In this document: piece by piece, positions 1-12,660 of the stretch
Position numbering within the stretch: position 1 is the stretch's first letter
How the letters are laid out: each line of letters begins with the position of its first letter
Assembly: GCA_959347315.1 (NCBI GenBank)
Contig: OY365807.1
Coordinates: forward strand, 37,101,645-37,165,644
Source of the DNA: Bimastos eiseni
Taxonomy: Eukaryota; Annelida; Clitellata; Crassiclitellata; Lumbricidae
Direction: 5' to 3'
DNA length: 64,000 nucleotides
The notes under the pieces: model-generated
Told to the model about the DNA's origin: nothing
The model's input: only the letters and a program-made list of their open reading frames with translations
Databases searched by the model: none
Translations under genes and position numbers: made by a program

Positions 1-180
1 TTTTCGTCACAAACGACAACAAAATATGGTAGCTATGGCTTTTCCAAACATATACTTAAAATTAAAACTAGTACCAATTCGGCCTTTTTCGAAGCTAAAA
101 TAGAGAGCAATATCTTTAATTTGACGCATTAAACATAAATAAATAATAAATATTGGCGAAGTCATATGCGAGCAAAGTCG

Positions 181-206
181 GTTCATTTATGCTGGCCCGC
201 CCTGTA
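181..206 (-). mobile_element. Possible terminus of a mariner-like DNA transposon
   Basis: Read on the minus strand, this site starts at a TA and runs CAGGGCGGGCCAGCATAAAT. Tc1/mariner-type ends often read TA-CAGGGTGGGCCA. The rest of the element would lie to the left (1-204) and run off the window, so no second end or transposase can be checked. This is pattern resemblance only. Confidence 0.25.
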
Positions 207-250
207 TATGAAAAAATATATGCATACATTTTTTTATTCATATTATTTTT

Positions 251-462
251 ATGAAACTTGATATCGCCCATCTTCCAACATTTTTTGGCTCAAAAGTGCA
301 CACGCCTCGCCGGCGCAATTGCAGCTGTACCCCAGAGCAATTGTGCGCGAAGAACTTGCTCAAGGTCCCTACACAGTGACTGACACCTCGGACGAGGGTC
401 GAATCCGCGCTCAGCACACACTGAGTACCACGGGCCGACCGCTCTAACCAATCATCCACCAT
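251..462 (-). mobile_element. tRNA-derived SINE, family 1, copy A
   Basis: On the minus strand the head carries a pol III A-box-like TGGTTAGAGCGG and, about 40 nt on, a B-box-like GGATTCGACCC. It is followed by a tRNA-unrelated body containing GAGCAATTGTGCGCGAAG when read on the plus strand. The whole unit recurs at 54880-55076 in the same orientation with clear similarity along its length, which shows a dispersed repeat rather than a tRNA gene. The acceptor stem does not close as in a functional tRNA. Confidence 0.7.
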
Positions 463-1318
463 GCCTTACATATGCATGTAAGTATAGACAGACTGGTCCA
501 ACTGGTTCAATCAACCCACGCGCGCATTGATGACATGATCGTCCGTTTACTAAGCATTGCATAGACTTCTGTAACATCGTAATCAAGCGCTGCATTGCAC
601 GAGAGTGCAGATCGTTGTTCCAGATTAAATCGTATCTTAAGAGCACAGCTGCTGCTGCTTCTGCTGTTGTTGCTGCTAACCTTTGCATACAAGAGACGTA
701 ACCATTGATGCCGGTCTAAGTCCGTGAGACACGAAGCCATCTCATCTCTTGCACGTAATGTCGACTTTGTATAGGCCTGCTCTCGATAGACAGCTGCCTA
801 CGCCGGATAATACAGCGAGCGAAAGCAGGTGCATGATATATTATAGGACTAATGAGCTGCGCGTACATGAACACCGATGTCTTCAGTCGCTGGCGGTGCT
901 GCTGCTGCTGCTGCTGCTGCTGATGCTGCTGATGCGGGACTTGAGAGAACGATGAAGAAGGCAGACGTCAAGAGCATCATAGAAGGAATGATTAAAAGGA
1001 CAGCTGAGACAATTCTGGTTCGCACAGATTTTATCAATGTCAGCTTATTTCCTGCCAGTATGCCCACAATGGCCCACATGGAGTCCATATAATATATATA
1101 TATAGACGCTTATTTTCTCATAGAGCCCACATGGGTCCAATCTAATGTACATGAAAATCCAGGCTGGGTTCTATCGTTGCGCAAACATACGATGCATTGT
1201 ATCTATATGTTAAAGACAGTGGTTGGCAGCTAATGAGATAAGAAGATTGATCATTAAAGACGAGCACTCCTTAGATTGGCGGTTGATGAAGATAGCGTGG
1301 ATACTGATAGTGTGCACC
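463..1318. other. Unassigned sequence with CTG runs
   Basis: No gene is recognised. Short CTG-type runs sit near 645-675 and 896-932; open frames across them are poly-Leu or poly-Ala and are not credible proteins. Confidence 0.5.
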
Positions 1319-1848
1319 GGTTATGTACACGTGTGTATATGTATGCATGGATGTATGTTTTAAGTATGTATGTATGTATGTTTGTATGTATGTATGTGTG
1401 GATGTATGCATGTATGTATGTATGTATGTATGTATGTCTGTATGTATGTATGTATGTGTATGTATGTATGTATGTGTGCATGTTTGTATGTATGTATATA
1501 TGTATGTGTATGTTTGTATGTATGTATGTGTGTATGGATGCATGTATGTATCCATGCATGTATGTATGTATGTATGTATGTATGTATGTATGAATGCATG
1601 CATGTATGTATGTATGTATGTATGTCTGTATGTATGTATGTATGTGTATGTATGTATGTATGTGTGCATGTTTGTATGTATGTATATATGTATGTGTATG
1701 TTTGTATGTATGTATGTGTGGATGTATGCATGTCTGTATGTATGTATGTATGTATGTATGTATGTATGTATGTATGTATTTGTGTATGTATGCATGTATG
1801 CATGCATGTATGTATGTATGTATTTATGAGTGTATGTATGTATGTATG

Positions 1849-1882
<34 letters not shown>

Positions 1883-2761
1883 TGTATGTATGTATGTATG
1901 TATGTATGCATGCATGTATGCTAATGGATGTATGTGTGTATGTATGTATGTGTATGTATGTATGTATGTATGTGTGTATATTTGTATGTATGTATGTATG
2001 TATGCATGTATGCATGTATGTATGTATGTATGTATGTATGTATGTATGTATGTATGTATGTATGTATGTATGTATGTATGTATGTATGTATGTATGTATG
2101 CATGCATGTATGTATGTATGTGTGTGTGTATGCATGTATGTATGTATGTATGTTTTAAGTATTTATGTTTGTATGTTTGTATGTATATATGTATGTATGT
2201 ATGCATGCATGTATGCTAATGGATGTATGTGTGAATGTATGTATGTATGTATGTATGTATGTATGCATGCATGTATGTATGCATGTATGTATGTATGTAT
2301 GTATGTATGTATATATGTATGAACGTACGTATGTATGTATGTATGTGTGTATGTATGTATGAATGTATGTATGTATGTATGTATGTATGTATGAACGTAC
2401 GTATGTATGTATGTATGTATGTATGTATGCATGCATGTATGTATGTATGTCTGTATGCATGTATGTATGTGTATGTATGTATGTATGTATGTGTGTGTAT
2501 GCATGTATGTATGTATGTTTTAAGTATTTATGTTTGTATGTTTGTATGTATATATGTATGTATGTATGCATGCATGTATGCTAATGGATGTATGTGTGAA
2601 TGTATGTATGTATGTATGTATGTATGTATGCATGCATGTATGTATGTATGTATGTATGTATATATGTATGAACGTACGTATGTATGTATGTATGTATGTA
2701 TGTATGTATGTATGTATCTTTGTATGTATGTATGTATCTTTGTATGTATGTATGTATGTAT
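1319..2761. repeat. TATG tetranucleotide array with long internal duplications
   Basis: About 1.4 kb of (TATG)n with variant units (TGTG, TTTG, TGCATG, GAACGTACG). The variants are arranged in larger copies: a pattern beginning with GTCTG at 1434 recurs about 188 bp later, and a block with TTTTAAGTATTTATG at 2153 and GCTAATGGATG at 2219 recurs exactly 365 bp later (2518 and 2580). The array therefore grew by segmental duplication as well as slippage. Long Tyr-Val-Cys-Met or His-Thr-Tyr-Ile open frames on both strands are products of the repeat and are not genes. Confidence 0.95.
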
Positions 2762-2844
2762 GGAAATCAGGGCTTGGATTAACGTTTCAAAATTTTATTT
2801 CCACTTCAAAGTCATTCACAAATGTATGTATGTGTTGTGTATAT

Positions 2845-3300
2845 TTGGACGAGCCACGGGTCCTTCGCTCTGATGCCAGGCTTATTGGTCATGTTTCTAA
2901 GTATGCCCTAGTCACAGCTTACATGCAGGATGTTCTGCACTGACTACCACTCGCAGCGCACTAGCTACATGGTGGTAGCAGCGCTTTTCTGGCGGCGCCT
3001 CGTTGGTAGCGCTCCATCCTATTTAAGAAGTCTCTGTTGCCCGGTTTCTGAAATATCCGACCGTAGGGCTCCCCGTTCCTCGGATAGGGGGGAGCTACTG
3101 GTCCCACGAGCTCGATTCTCGATTAAGCAGCACCGACCCTTCTCGGTAGTGGGCCCCTCCATTTGCGTATGCTCCCTAGGAACAATCTGCCAGCCTTCTA
3201 TCGAATCCTCAAGTCATTTTTGTTTGGCCGCTGCCTGGCTGAGAATGCCTCTGACTCTGAGTAGGTTTCTTGAAGGGGCGCTATATAAATTTTCGAAATG
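2845..3300 (+). mobile_element. LINE fragment, CR1/L2-like ORF2 C-terminal end and 3' terminus
   Basis: Translation across frames gives the hallmark tail of CR1/L2-type ORF2. Segments are DARLIGHVSKYALVTAYMQD, then WRRLVGSAPSYLRSLCCPVS, RGELLVPRARFSIKQ, FSVVGPS and finally LPRNNLPAFYRILKSFLFGR. Stops and at least two frameshifts separate them, and the usual WNxLP block is deleted, so the copy is dead. It ends with GCGCTATATAAATTTT, the 3' end motif shared with the fragment at 60445-60880. The 5' part of ORF2 is missing. Confidence 0.8.
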
Positions 3301-4666
3301 AATAAATGACTGAATGAAGCTGTATTAAAATGTCCGAAAACTACGATAGGTCGGCGACATGGAAGCGAATGTATACATGATGAAGCCAACGTATAGGTTC
3401 CTCATCATAATCGATTGTCAATTGCAGGTCATAAGGTTTAAGATCACAAGTCCAGAGGTTCAAGATAACCTGAGTTTAGACGCAAGGAAGGACGAGTCCT
3501 TCCTTATAAGAAGAGATGATGAGGTGAGGCTTGTGAGACGAGACGACACCGTGATGTGGACATTGATGAAAAACGTTGAGACACGCATGAGCTATATAAT
3601 TATACGATCGATTTTCCATATAAATGATGATGATAGAGACAATGATTTGTCAATCACAACGACGATAGTAGCAACGACGACGACGATGATGATGCTGATG
3701 TTAGTGACGAGTTTGATGATACCGGTGACAGCAATGGTGATGACTTGAGTGTTCCGACTGCAGAGCGGTGATTTGTGCACCTTTGGGTGCTATCGCAATG
3801 TGAGTGTAGGCATGCATGGTTGTTGTTGTTGATGATGATGTTGCTTCGTTATTCAGCTGATGTCTCCGGTGGGTGCCATTCGAGAGGGATAGGAAATGTG
3901 GGAAGAGGACAAGGAGGGCGAGGGTGAGAATGTTTTTCAAGGAGGCGTGGTTGAGAAAATTGCATGTGACACAAGAAGAGGTTAGAACAGAAGAATGTAG
4001 GTAAGAAGGTGCATGATAGGAAGGTGACGAGGACTCAGAAAGAGATGCGCTAGAAGAATGAGAGTACTAAACCGATCTAGACGAGTGACAAGCAGCTCAT
4101 ACTGGCTGAGTTTTGACCCACAGTTTCAATTTCTACTGAGATAATTTCTATATTTATAGGCTCCAATACCTATACATTTAGGTCGATCACTGCAGTGCTA
4201 TTTATTTTCTGACTTCACTGTGCGCCTTAATATTTCCACGTGTCTGTTTTTCTGTAGGCCCTATTTCCATCGGTGTCCGTCTCGCTGTATCTGTACCTGC
4301 CTGTCTGCCTGTTCCTGTCTCTATATATCTGTACAGCCTGATTTATATCTCTCACTCGATTCCAATTAATGTCTGTCTGGTAGTGTCTGCGTATGTTTCA
4401 AAGTCTTTGGAGTTGTCTCTCTCCTTTTTTATCGGCTCGTCTACCACGTTAACTTTCACAAATTTACAGAGAAAGGAAAATAATATATCAAGCAGAATTA
4501 TACGGTAATTTAAACTGATTTGCTCCAATAAGAATCGTATATCTACGCATTCGCGTTACACAAAGGTCAGGACAAATTACACATACGGAGGTGTATGCGT
4601 GTGTAGGAGTGAGCTGATGCGTGTATAAAAGAGGATTCTATGATGACGCAGAGTCTTTTATCCCGT

Positions 4667-4667
<1 letters not shown>
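3301..4667. other. Unassigned sequence
   Basis: No gene or known mobile element recognised. GAC/GAT triplet runs occur near 3650-3725 and G/A-rich sequence at 3890-4060. Open frames here are short or low in complexity. Confidence 0.4.

Positions 4668-4717
<50 letters not shown>
4668..4717. repeat. (CTG)n trinucleotide repeat
   Basis: About 16 uninterrupted CTG units. The three reading frames give poly-Leu, poly-Cys or poly-Ala in short frames with no supporting coding context. Confidence 0.95.
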
Positions 4718-6039
4718 ACGGCTTCTTATGTCAACCGTCCAAGAAAATCGATAATTTCCAAAGGAAGCCAAAGACGTGCAGACGATGCACAAATCCTAGG
4801 GGCGTCTAGAAGTCATGAATTGGAACAGCAGAGGAACAACCACCTACAATGAGACGGAGAAAATCGCACAGGAAACGGTGAAAAGCACAATAAGACCTGG
4901 GACTAATAATATAAGGGCTATAGATCAGACTCTCAGATAAACCACAGAGACGCATAAAGACGGAAGGAGACGGAAACAGCGTAATTAGCGTAAGTCCATC
5001 AAAGTGATCAAACAGAGAAAGAGAGAGTGAGACAGACATACAGACAGACAGGCAGAGAGAGAAAGAGAGAAAGAGAGACAGAGAGAGACAGAGACAGCGA
5101 CAGAGAGGAAGAGGTAACAGCAGCGCTCAGATCTATAGACCCACAGATAGTTCCTGCTCCATGTTCAGATTTTATTCCGGTTTTACCTTTCGATTTGCTG
5201 TTTTTCCAGTTTTTGTAGACCTGCCTCTTGAAATAAATCAATGAATCCAGTTTTTCAACCAAGTCAATGAATGACTGTCCTGAACCAAGTCATTGAATAT
5301 AGTTCTTCAATGAATAGAGAATTTGAGGAGTTCAAAATGAGGTTCGTATCAGAGTCGTCGAGGTGCACGCATTGTGGGATATGGATCGGTTGGAGATCAG
5401 TATACGAATAGGGCATTCTCAATCATGGATACTTTTGTTTGGAATAGCCCACCCCCTCCCTCTGACCTGCGTTCTTTATATACAGCGGGGCCCGTATGGT
5501 CAGTTTTATGCATATACTCAACTTATTCAAGACTTTCCTCATTGACTATATGTATAGGCTTTAGTCGGGAGCGCCTCTGAATAGTTCAGTAGTTATCTAG
5601 AATGAGCGCTATAATAACTTGGGAAATAGCTATAGATACATGTATGTGAGTCAAAGATTATGCGGATGCAGAGCACAGGCGACTCGGAAGTGAAAGTGTG
5701 AGATGAGTAGTTGGTAGGTACATGTAGGTGTGTGGAAAAGGTCGGAGATTTTCTTTAGCTGATCTGGGAGCCAAGAATCATAAATTTTACCTTGGCAGGC
5801 TTGATGCGGAGAAAGCTGGAGGGCAACCATTTAGGCCTAGAAATTGATTAAACTGATCATATCAAATAGCTGAGCAATTGATGAATAGAAAGAGACAGAG
5901 GAGGAGGAGGAAGAGGAGGAGACATGAAGAGTTGGGTATCGTCTAGGTAAAGATGGTGGTCAACAGATGAGAATTTTATGCACTGCTTCGGAATGTATAT
6001 ACATATATATATTTTTTTTTATATAGTGTAAAGGATGAA
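4718..6039. other. Unassigned sequence with a GA-rich tract
   Basis: GA/CAGA-rich purine tract at about 5015-5115 and GAGGAG runs near 5897-5922. No gene recognised. Confidence 0.4.
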
Positions 6040-6300
6040 AAGAGGTGACCACAAGAGCCTTTTAACAGAGAAAGAATGAGATAACAGGTGAGGCTAGATC
6101 CAGAGTAGAGCCATGTCGCCCACCAGAAGACGGCCAATGGAGAGATATACATGTAGCCCATACAGACCTGGTGGGTCTCGATCAAAGGTGCCGAAAGCGT
6201 CAGACATGTCGATGAGACAGACAGAAGATTTGTTGATGACCGACAGCAGGGTCCAGTTTATTATAGACCTATATACAGCGGTGTATTGCCAAATTTGTAA
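6040..6300 (-). mobile_element. Possible reverse transcriptase remnant
   Basis: The minus-strand translation contains SSVCLIDMSDAFGTFD, which resembles the catalytic motif A region of LINE reverse transcriptases (hydrophobic-D-x-S-x-A-F-D-T/x-V/F-D). No motif B or C was found next to it, and the flanking translation does not match a LINE clearly. The copy would be heavily decayed. Confidence 0.3.
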
Positions 6301-9300
6301 CAAAGGGTTCGCAGTTAGTATGTCCCTTTATGCCATATCGGTCACCGCCACAGTCAGTCAAATTACGATTAGGGGGTCTGGCGTCTGGGCCCACGAAGCT
6401 CCTTCAGCGGAGTTTCGGGTCCATCCGCCAAGCATTTTTAAGTGTTTGACGTCAAATGGAGCAAGTTTTTCTATTTCTTTTTTGTTTCGTAAGAAGTCTT
6501 TTTAGTACATAAACAAATAAGCAAAATTAAATTAAATTTTTATTATTGACGCAGCAGTAGTTAGAGCAGAATTAATTTGAGTGTAAATAAATCGACTACG
6601 CTAATTTCCACAATTCTTCTTCGTTTAATGAGTATTTTCTAGGTACGCTATTTTTAACTCAGGTATCATTTGATTTTTTAAAATTAGTAGTTGATTTTAG
6701 GCATATTTATTATTTTGAACTAACGGTTCGCACGAACCTGACCGAACCGGCTCCAAACCACCGCTGCTATATAGCGCCAAGCAGAGTACCCCGTACTGGG
6801 TCCGTAGAGTAGTGTTTAGTTACAATAGATAGGTAATCGTTGAGTTCGATTAGTTCATATAAAAAATTAAAAAATTGAATGATTGGTTCTGAGGCGACGG
6901 TTCAAGAGGTTTACCTTTGCGAGATTAGCTTTTTCAGGATGAGAGACACAAAGGCGGCGGGGTAAGTGCTAAGTAAAGATAGGGAGATAGCGGGAGAAAA
7001 AGAGAGGGAAGAAAGAGAGAGAAAGGGAGAGAGAGAGACAGAGAGGCGGACAGAGAGCCAGAGAGACAGAGAGCTTGATTGTCTTGGTGATAACACGAAC
7101 GATAACAGCGGCACAATGTTTGAGATGAGAGGCCGGAATAGGGAGGTGCTATCCAAACCGCCGCCCGCTAGCCGCATAATTTAAATGCCCGCCCATCATC
7201 GGCCCATGCTAGCAAAATTTTTGCAATTTGTGTAAAAATGAATTCACTTGCATAGCTATATTCGTTCGTAATTTGATTTATCATTTGGCAATGCGAAATA
7301 AGCTTACACGCAACTATCCATTTTGATAATTCCATTATAAAATGTTAATACAGTTAAATAATTTTCAATAAATTGTAGTCTCTGCATTTGTTTTTACTGG
7401 TGCGACCCAAGGCTCCAGATGATAAACCAAGCTGCGATCGAATAGCTATGCAATTGAAATCATTTTTTTTCACGTGCATAGTTCCCATGTACTGAACTCA
7501 TCATACGTCTGACCTAGCTAGACTGATTGATTGCTCAATGATTATTCGTTACCTTCGCAATTCTATGAACCTTTAAGTCGCTGCGTACTAACAGCGTTAT
7601 TTCTCCTTCAAACAAAGATACTATATCTGTTGGGAAACATTATCTGTGGGTTCCTCTCCTTACACCGCTTAATACTTCTGGAGTCTAGACACCTGTTGGC
7701 ACGAGGATGACGGTGCGTTTACCTATCGTGGATGTATTTCAGAAATTCGAATCTTGGGCAAACATCGTCCGCACGCGTCGACCTTTCTTCTTGGTGTGTA
7801 ACCCATTCAAATGAACAGCGATGGAAAAGAATCTTACGTAGGCCTATCCGATTAATTCAGTGACAAATGAAGGGTGTTGACTGTTGAGGCATAAACCTTA
7901 GCGGTTGCATTTCCATATGCATAATTTTTGCTATTGCATTCATTATAAGCCTATGATGTAATTCATTAATGGTCATTTATTCTATTAGGCACGCACTGGT
8001 GTTCAGTTAGGCCTATACATAATTATGACAACAGATTGCCCATGGCTTAACGTCATAACTGAAGTATGAAAATCGTATTTTATATAGCATTTATTTAAAT
8101 CGCATTTAATAGCATCCATTTCTTGATCTGTAAGTTTAAAAGTTAAGCTTAAAAGGGCCTGCTACGTTCAAAGCATAGGCCCAACAGTGAAGACCGGGTT
8201 GCTTTTATATCTATCATAAACTGTAAGCATTTCTGCAAAGTATTTGAACACTTTGTTGTGAGCACCAGTACCCTTTGCATAAAAGAGTATTAGTTTTATA
8301 ACTTCTAAGCAATTTGACCGCTTCATCTCATGAAACAAAATTAACGGATGGACCAAGATATGTAGGTCTAATTAAAACCAAAATACACCAGGCCTACTGT
8401 TAACAATTGGACTTAAAATACTCATCGAATAGGCCATACGGACGGCAAGAACAGTTGAAAATTATTTCTGCTGTCGTCAATCGCCTTCATTGCCTTGAGA
8501 TGCTGTTAACTCTGTCGTTCATTGTCCGTGCTTTGAAAGCGTCGTTAAAACGTCGACTGGCCAAGTCTGGAGAAGTAGGAGGGCTGTGCTAATCAGCTTT
8601 GTCAGGACGCAACGTCATTAGACAGCTACTAACTAGCCAATGAACTGGACATATCGTTTTTTCGACTAATGCTCTGTTAATATTCGGCATGCAACTTACA
8701 GATAATTTACTCAATTGGATAATATTATATAATTAGAAACTCAACGGCCCTTAGCAGTACTTAGAAGATGTCTTGATGCATTGGCTCTAGAAACAATATC
8801 CTTGAGTAGAATTCGGTCCAAGACAGTATAAGGTAGGGCAGGGTCGACGTAGAAATTGACGAAGATGGAGTAATATAATTACTTTCTCTAATAGCTTTTA
8901 TAGCTTAGGGCAACGGGAAGCAATAAAAGATTCTGCGTAAATATAGGAGACAGTGGGAGAGGGAAGGCAGGAAAGGACGGAATGAGAGAAGATTGATAGG
9001 AGCAAAAAGCACGGAATTCGATTTTGTGGAGGGCATATATTGAGAAGCAGAGAGGTGATGGGGAGGAAAGGGTGGAGGAGTAGAGAAAGACCCAGAGAGG
9101 CAAGGAAAAGCAATTTTAGATTTTATAAAACTAGGAAGACATAATAAATGAGAGGAGATAAAGAAGGAGGCAGGCTGCGTAGTCACCGACTCCCACATGA
9201 AGGACCTCGATGAAAAATGGTCTTTGGAAGTCTGGGTTCAGAGATACTTCAGATCCCTTCCAACGAGTTTTTAACTGCATGGTATGCGCCGCTTATCGCA

Positions 9301-10269
9301 ATCGCAATTATGTGATTTCCTCACCTCAAACTCTCTGAGGCCTACCACTTATCTGGAAGGCTGGAGCAGTTGTTAAGGGAGATGATAACATGTACCACAG
9401 TTGGAATTAGAAGAACGGGGAGTAAAAATTGAATTTGGCCGACACAACAAAACGCTATTCCTGAGGATTAAGACATCGCCTACAATGTGTAATTTTTAGG
9501 ACCAACAACATGAACAGCTGTAGGTTAATCGTCAAGTTCTGCGATGAGTCGGGTGATGTATAGGACTAGTGTAGGTCAAAGTGAGTCTTGTTCTGACCAA
9601 AGATAAGGGAAGAACAAACAAAAGCTTTGACGCTATTCAGGACATGCCGCCTTAATATTTGCGTATTGCAAATTATTTGAAATGGCCTACCATTAATGGG
9701 GTTAACAACTTAACAGAATATTGTAGGACACATGCAGTGCACTGATTCATTTCGTCAGTCCTAATAATATTTTCAATTAATAGTCAAGAACTTCATTGGT
9801 AGGCTACGCTTTGTGCCACAACATTTTTGTGCCATACGGTTTTATTGGGGATATGGTCTGTTTTGGAGCGGAGAAATCTTTGTCCTACATGCATAGGCCT
9901 ACTGCATCGATTATCATAGACACGGACTGTTATTGCAATCAGATACCTGTTTTTATCGACGGCGCATATGGGTCCGTCTGAGTCCCAATGTGCAACTTTC
10001 CTAATAGGAGTCATTTATAGCAAGAATCACGTAAACATGAAAGACGTCATTAGCTTGACGGACCTCTAGGAGAAACGACGAATATCCCAACGGAATTAGT
10101 CGACGTCTTATCGACCGACCGACTTCCCTTCGACCGACCGTCCACTAGCAGCCTCCTCCCACGGCCCCTAAGCCAACGCCACCACCCCTCCGCCCCCGAC
10201 TCAATTGTGCTGTATACATACTGAGGCCCAATTTCCACGACTTCTCAGACTGTTTTGCTTCATAAGAAC
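6301..10269. other. Unassigned AT-rich sequence
   Basis: GA-rich tract at about 6983-7075 and purine-rich stretch at 8940-9160. A CTATATAGCGCC motif at about 6764 is the reverse complement of the LINE 3' end motif seen elsewhere. TAGGCCTA octamers occur near 7846, 8009 and 9895. No exon could be supported. Confidence 0.4.
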
Positions 10270-10530
10270 CAGTTCAGTCTCTCTTTCTGTCTCTCTCTGT
10301 CTCTCTCTGTCTCTCTCTGTCTCTCTCTCTCTCACTCTCTCTCTCTCTCTCTCATCTCTCTTTCTGTCTCACTCTCTGTCTCACTCTCTGTCTCACCCTC
10401 TCTCTGTCTGTCTCTCTTTCTCTCTGTCTGTCTCTGTCTGTCTCTGTCTGTCTCTGTCTCTGTCTCTTTCTCTGTCTCTGTCTGTCTGTCTGTTTGTCTG
10501 TTTGTCTGTCTCTCTCTCTCTGCGCGCACT
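10270..10530. repeat. TCTC/TCTG pyrimidine-rich microsatellite
   Basis: Long TCTCTCTG-type pyrimidine tract. Ser-Leu-Ser-Val open frames on the plus strand and Arg-Gln-Thr-Glu frames on the minus strand come from the repeat. Confidence 0.9.
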
Positions 10531-10679
10531 TCCCCGTCTGCTGTATCTCTGGCTTTTGCTTTGCGAAATTGCTTGTCTATGTACCTGTGCTTGCCTCTGC
10601 CTCAGTTCCTCTCTCTGCCTCTGGTCGTACATGTTAGTTTCTGCCATTTTCCTGTCCCTGCTACTATAGCTCTTCTGTC

Positions 10680-10975
10680 CGCCTCTTTCGTTGTCTCTGC
10701 CTCTGTCCATGTCTCTGCCTCTTTCGTTGTCTCTGTCTCATCCTCTGTCTCTGTCTCATCCTGTCTCTGTCTCTGCCTCTGCCTCTGCCTCCGTCCATGT
10801 CTCTGCCTCTTTCGCTGTCTCTGTCTCATCCTCTGTCATCCCCTGCCTCTGTCTCTGGTTGTGTCTCTGTCTCATCCTCTGTCATCCCCTGCCTCTGTCT
10901 CTGGTTGTGTCTCTGTCTCTGTCTCTGCCTCCGTCCATGTCTCTGTCTCATCCTGTCTCTGTCTCTATCTCTGCT
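10680..10975. repeat. Imperfect TCTCTG(CC) repeat block
   Basis: Degenerate repeat of TCTCTGCC/TCTCTGTC units. Internal segments such as CATCCTCTGTCATCCCCTGC are duplicated (near 10828 and 10873), which shows local segmental duplication. Confidence 0.8.
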
Positions 10976-12404
10976 TCTCCACCTCAGTATACATTCTTTT
11001 GTATTCTGTTCATGTGACGTTGTATTACAACTTACAAGTCCATGATACATTGGTGCATATGTGCATTCATACGCATATTGATACACATGCCTACATGATA
11101 CATGCGTAAGTACATTATACTACATGTGAACGTACACAATGCACACATACGCCCATACACCCATATACATATGCATATACATATACATATACACCCATCC
11201 ATTAGTTTAGGACATTGTAGAGTATGACTCAGTATGTCTACATTCTGAGAATTGGCGCAGAGAGAATCGATCAATTCAAATTCCATCCAAATGTAAAAAA
11301 ACTAAACATTTCCTAGAGGAATTTATCCTCATGATGATTCATTTCTGTTTATCTTAATTGGTATTGATCAGCCAAAGGATTGCTCTTGAAAGTCTACAAA
11401 AGTGCAGTGTCTAAAGTCTAAACTAATGCTGGAGCAATCGTCTGGGAATCATAAACATAGGACGTGTAGTTTTCGCAATAATTACCAGGAACCCAAAAGA
11501 CCAAATCGTAGATCCTTTAGTAAACTACTTGAATAAACGCATGTGGACATTGCTTCAACTGCGTTTTCATAGACATTTTCGTCTGCAATTGTACCAATAA
11601 GAAAGTGAATACGATGGCCCACCAAAAGGATGCAACGGGTCATCTCTATACCTGTTCCATCTGCAGGCACGACTAAAATATCCATTGGCAATTGTTTCAT
11701 TAGCAGAGATCAACTGTTTCTGGATCTTTGCGGAGCATGGAAAGGCAAAGTGCCTCGTAATATTTATCAGACCTCCTGTAATATTAATACGATCAGTAAA
11801 TTGCCATCAAGTGCAGTTGAAGAGGGTACGTAGTCCTCATTAACAGCCAGTGCACAATCAGATGCTTGTGAAACTAATAATCTGAAGTCGTATATCTACT
11901 TTCCTAAGGGAACCCTCTTATCGAAAGCACTCGGTCTGAGATCGCAATCTGTTATTCGAAGAGCACCAGCAGCTGTGTACGTAAACTCAATTAAGGAGAG
12001 CTAATAATAGCACAGATGGGATCAGATGCGATTCTGCTGGTCCAGAGCAATAGACTATAGGACGTGACGATAGATACTATGTATGATATAGGTCTACGAA
12101 AGAATAGAAACTATATATATATATATATATATAATTAATAATAGATTAAAATCGCTTAGATCAGATGAGTATTTGGAAGAGAGGGGATGAAATAAGTCGG
12201 TTTTAGTTGGATACGAGGGTGCAGAAGAAACGCATTGTCAGCGCGCAACAACTCACATTGTAGGGCTGTATACATTATTACATAGGTCTATTAAAGTAGA
12301 TTTTTTCGCCCCGCCAAACAATGATCTCTTCAAAGACGCTCGACGAGAAGAATTGCATGCATCCATGTCTATCTATCCATCTATCTATCCATCTATATAT
12401 CCAT
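10976..12404. other. Unassigned sequence
   Basis: Short open frames face each other on both strands at 11482-11833 without a recognisable domain. A TA run lies at about 12113-12132. No gene supported. Confidence 0.4.
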
Positions 12405-12660
12405 CTATGGAATTTATGTAGCGCCCCTTCACATAGCTATTCTGAGGCGCTCCCGAGGCAGGTCCTGCCTGTCTTGAGTAGCCTATTAAATGAGTTAGAG
12501 AGATCCAACGGGAGAAAAGGTGGGTCAGAGAGGGAGCCATTTCCAACAGAGAAATCCCTATTTTGCCTGGTGGCAGTGCGAACATGTGGAACCACTAAGT
12601 ACCCTCTTGAGTCTGAGCGGAGAGATCGGCGACCAGAGCTGGTCGAAGTATGTGCGTGTG
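12405..12660 (-). mobile_element. LINE 3' end, CR1/L2-like, reverse orientation
   Basis: On the minus strand the sequence ends with GGGGCGCTACATAAATTCCA, a variant of the GCGCTATATAAA terminus of the fragments at 2845-3300 and 60445-60880. Just upstream the translation gives LLKTGPASG-like residues, comparable with the FxxxLKTxLF tail of these ORF2 proteins. Frame breaks are frequent and the copy is short. Confidence 0.45.

Noticed and set aside
251..462. Functional tRNA gene on the minus strand
   Set aside because: The same sequence, including a long non-tRNA body, recurs at 54880-55076, so it is a SINE.
1271..2943. Long open frames of Tyr-Val-Cys-Met or His-Thr-Tyr-Ile on both strands
   Set aside because: They are translations of the TATG array; every frame is open because the unit set lacks stops. 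No domain, no codon bias and no splice context.
10205..11109. 284- and 154-codon Ser/Leu-rich frames resembling signal or membrane proteins
   Set aside because: Produced by TCTC/TCTG repeats; the opposite strand is open as well.
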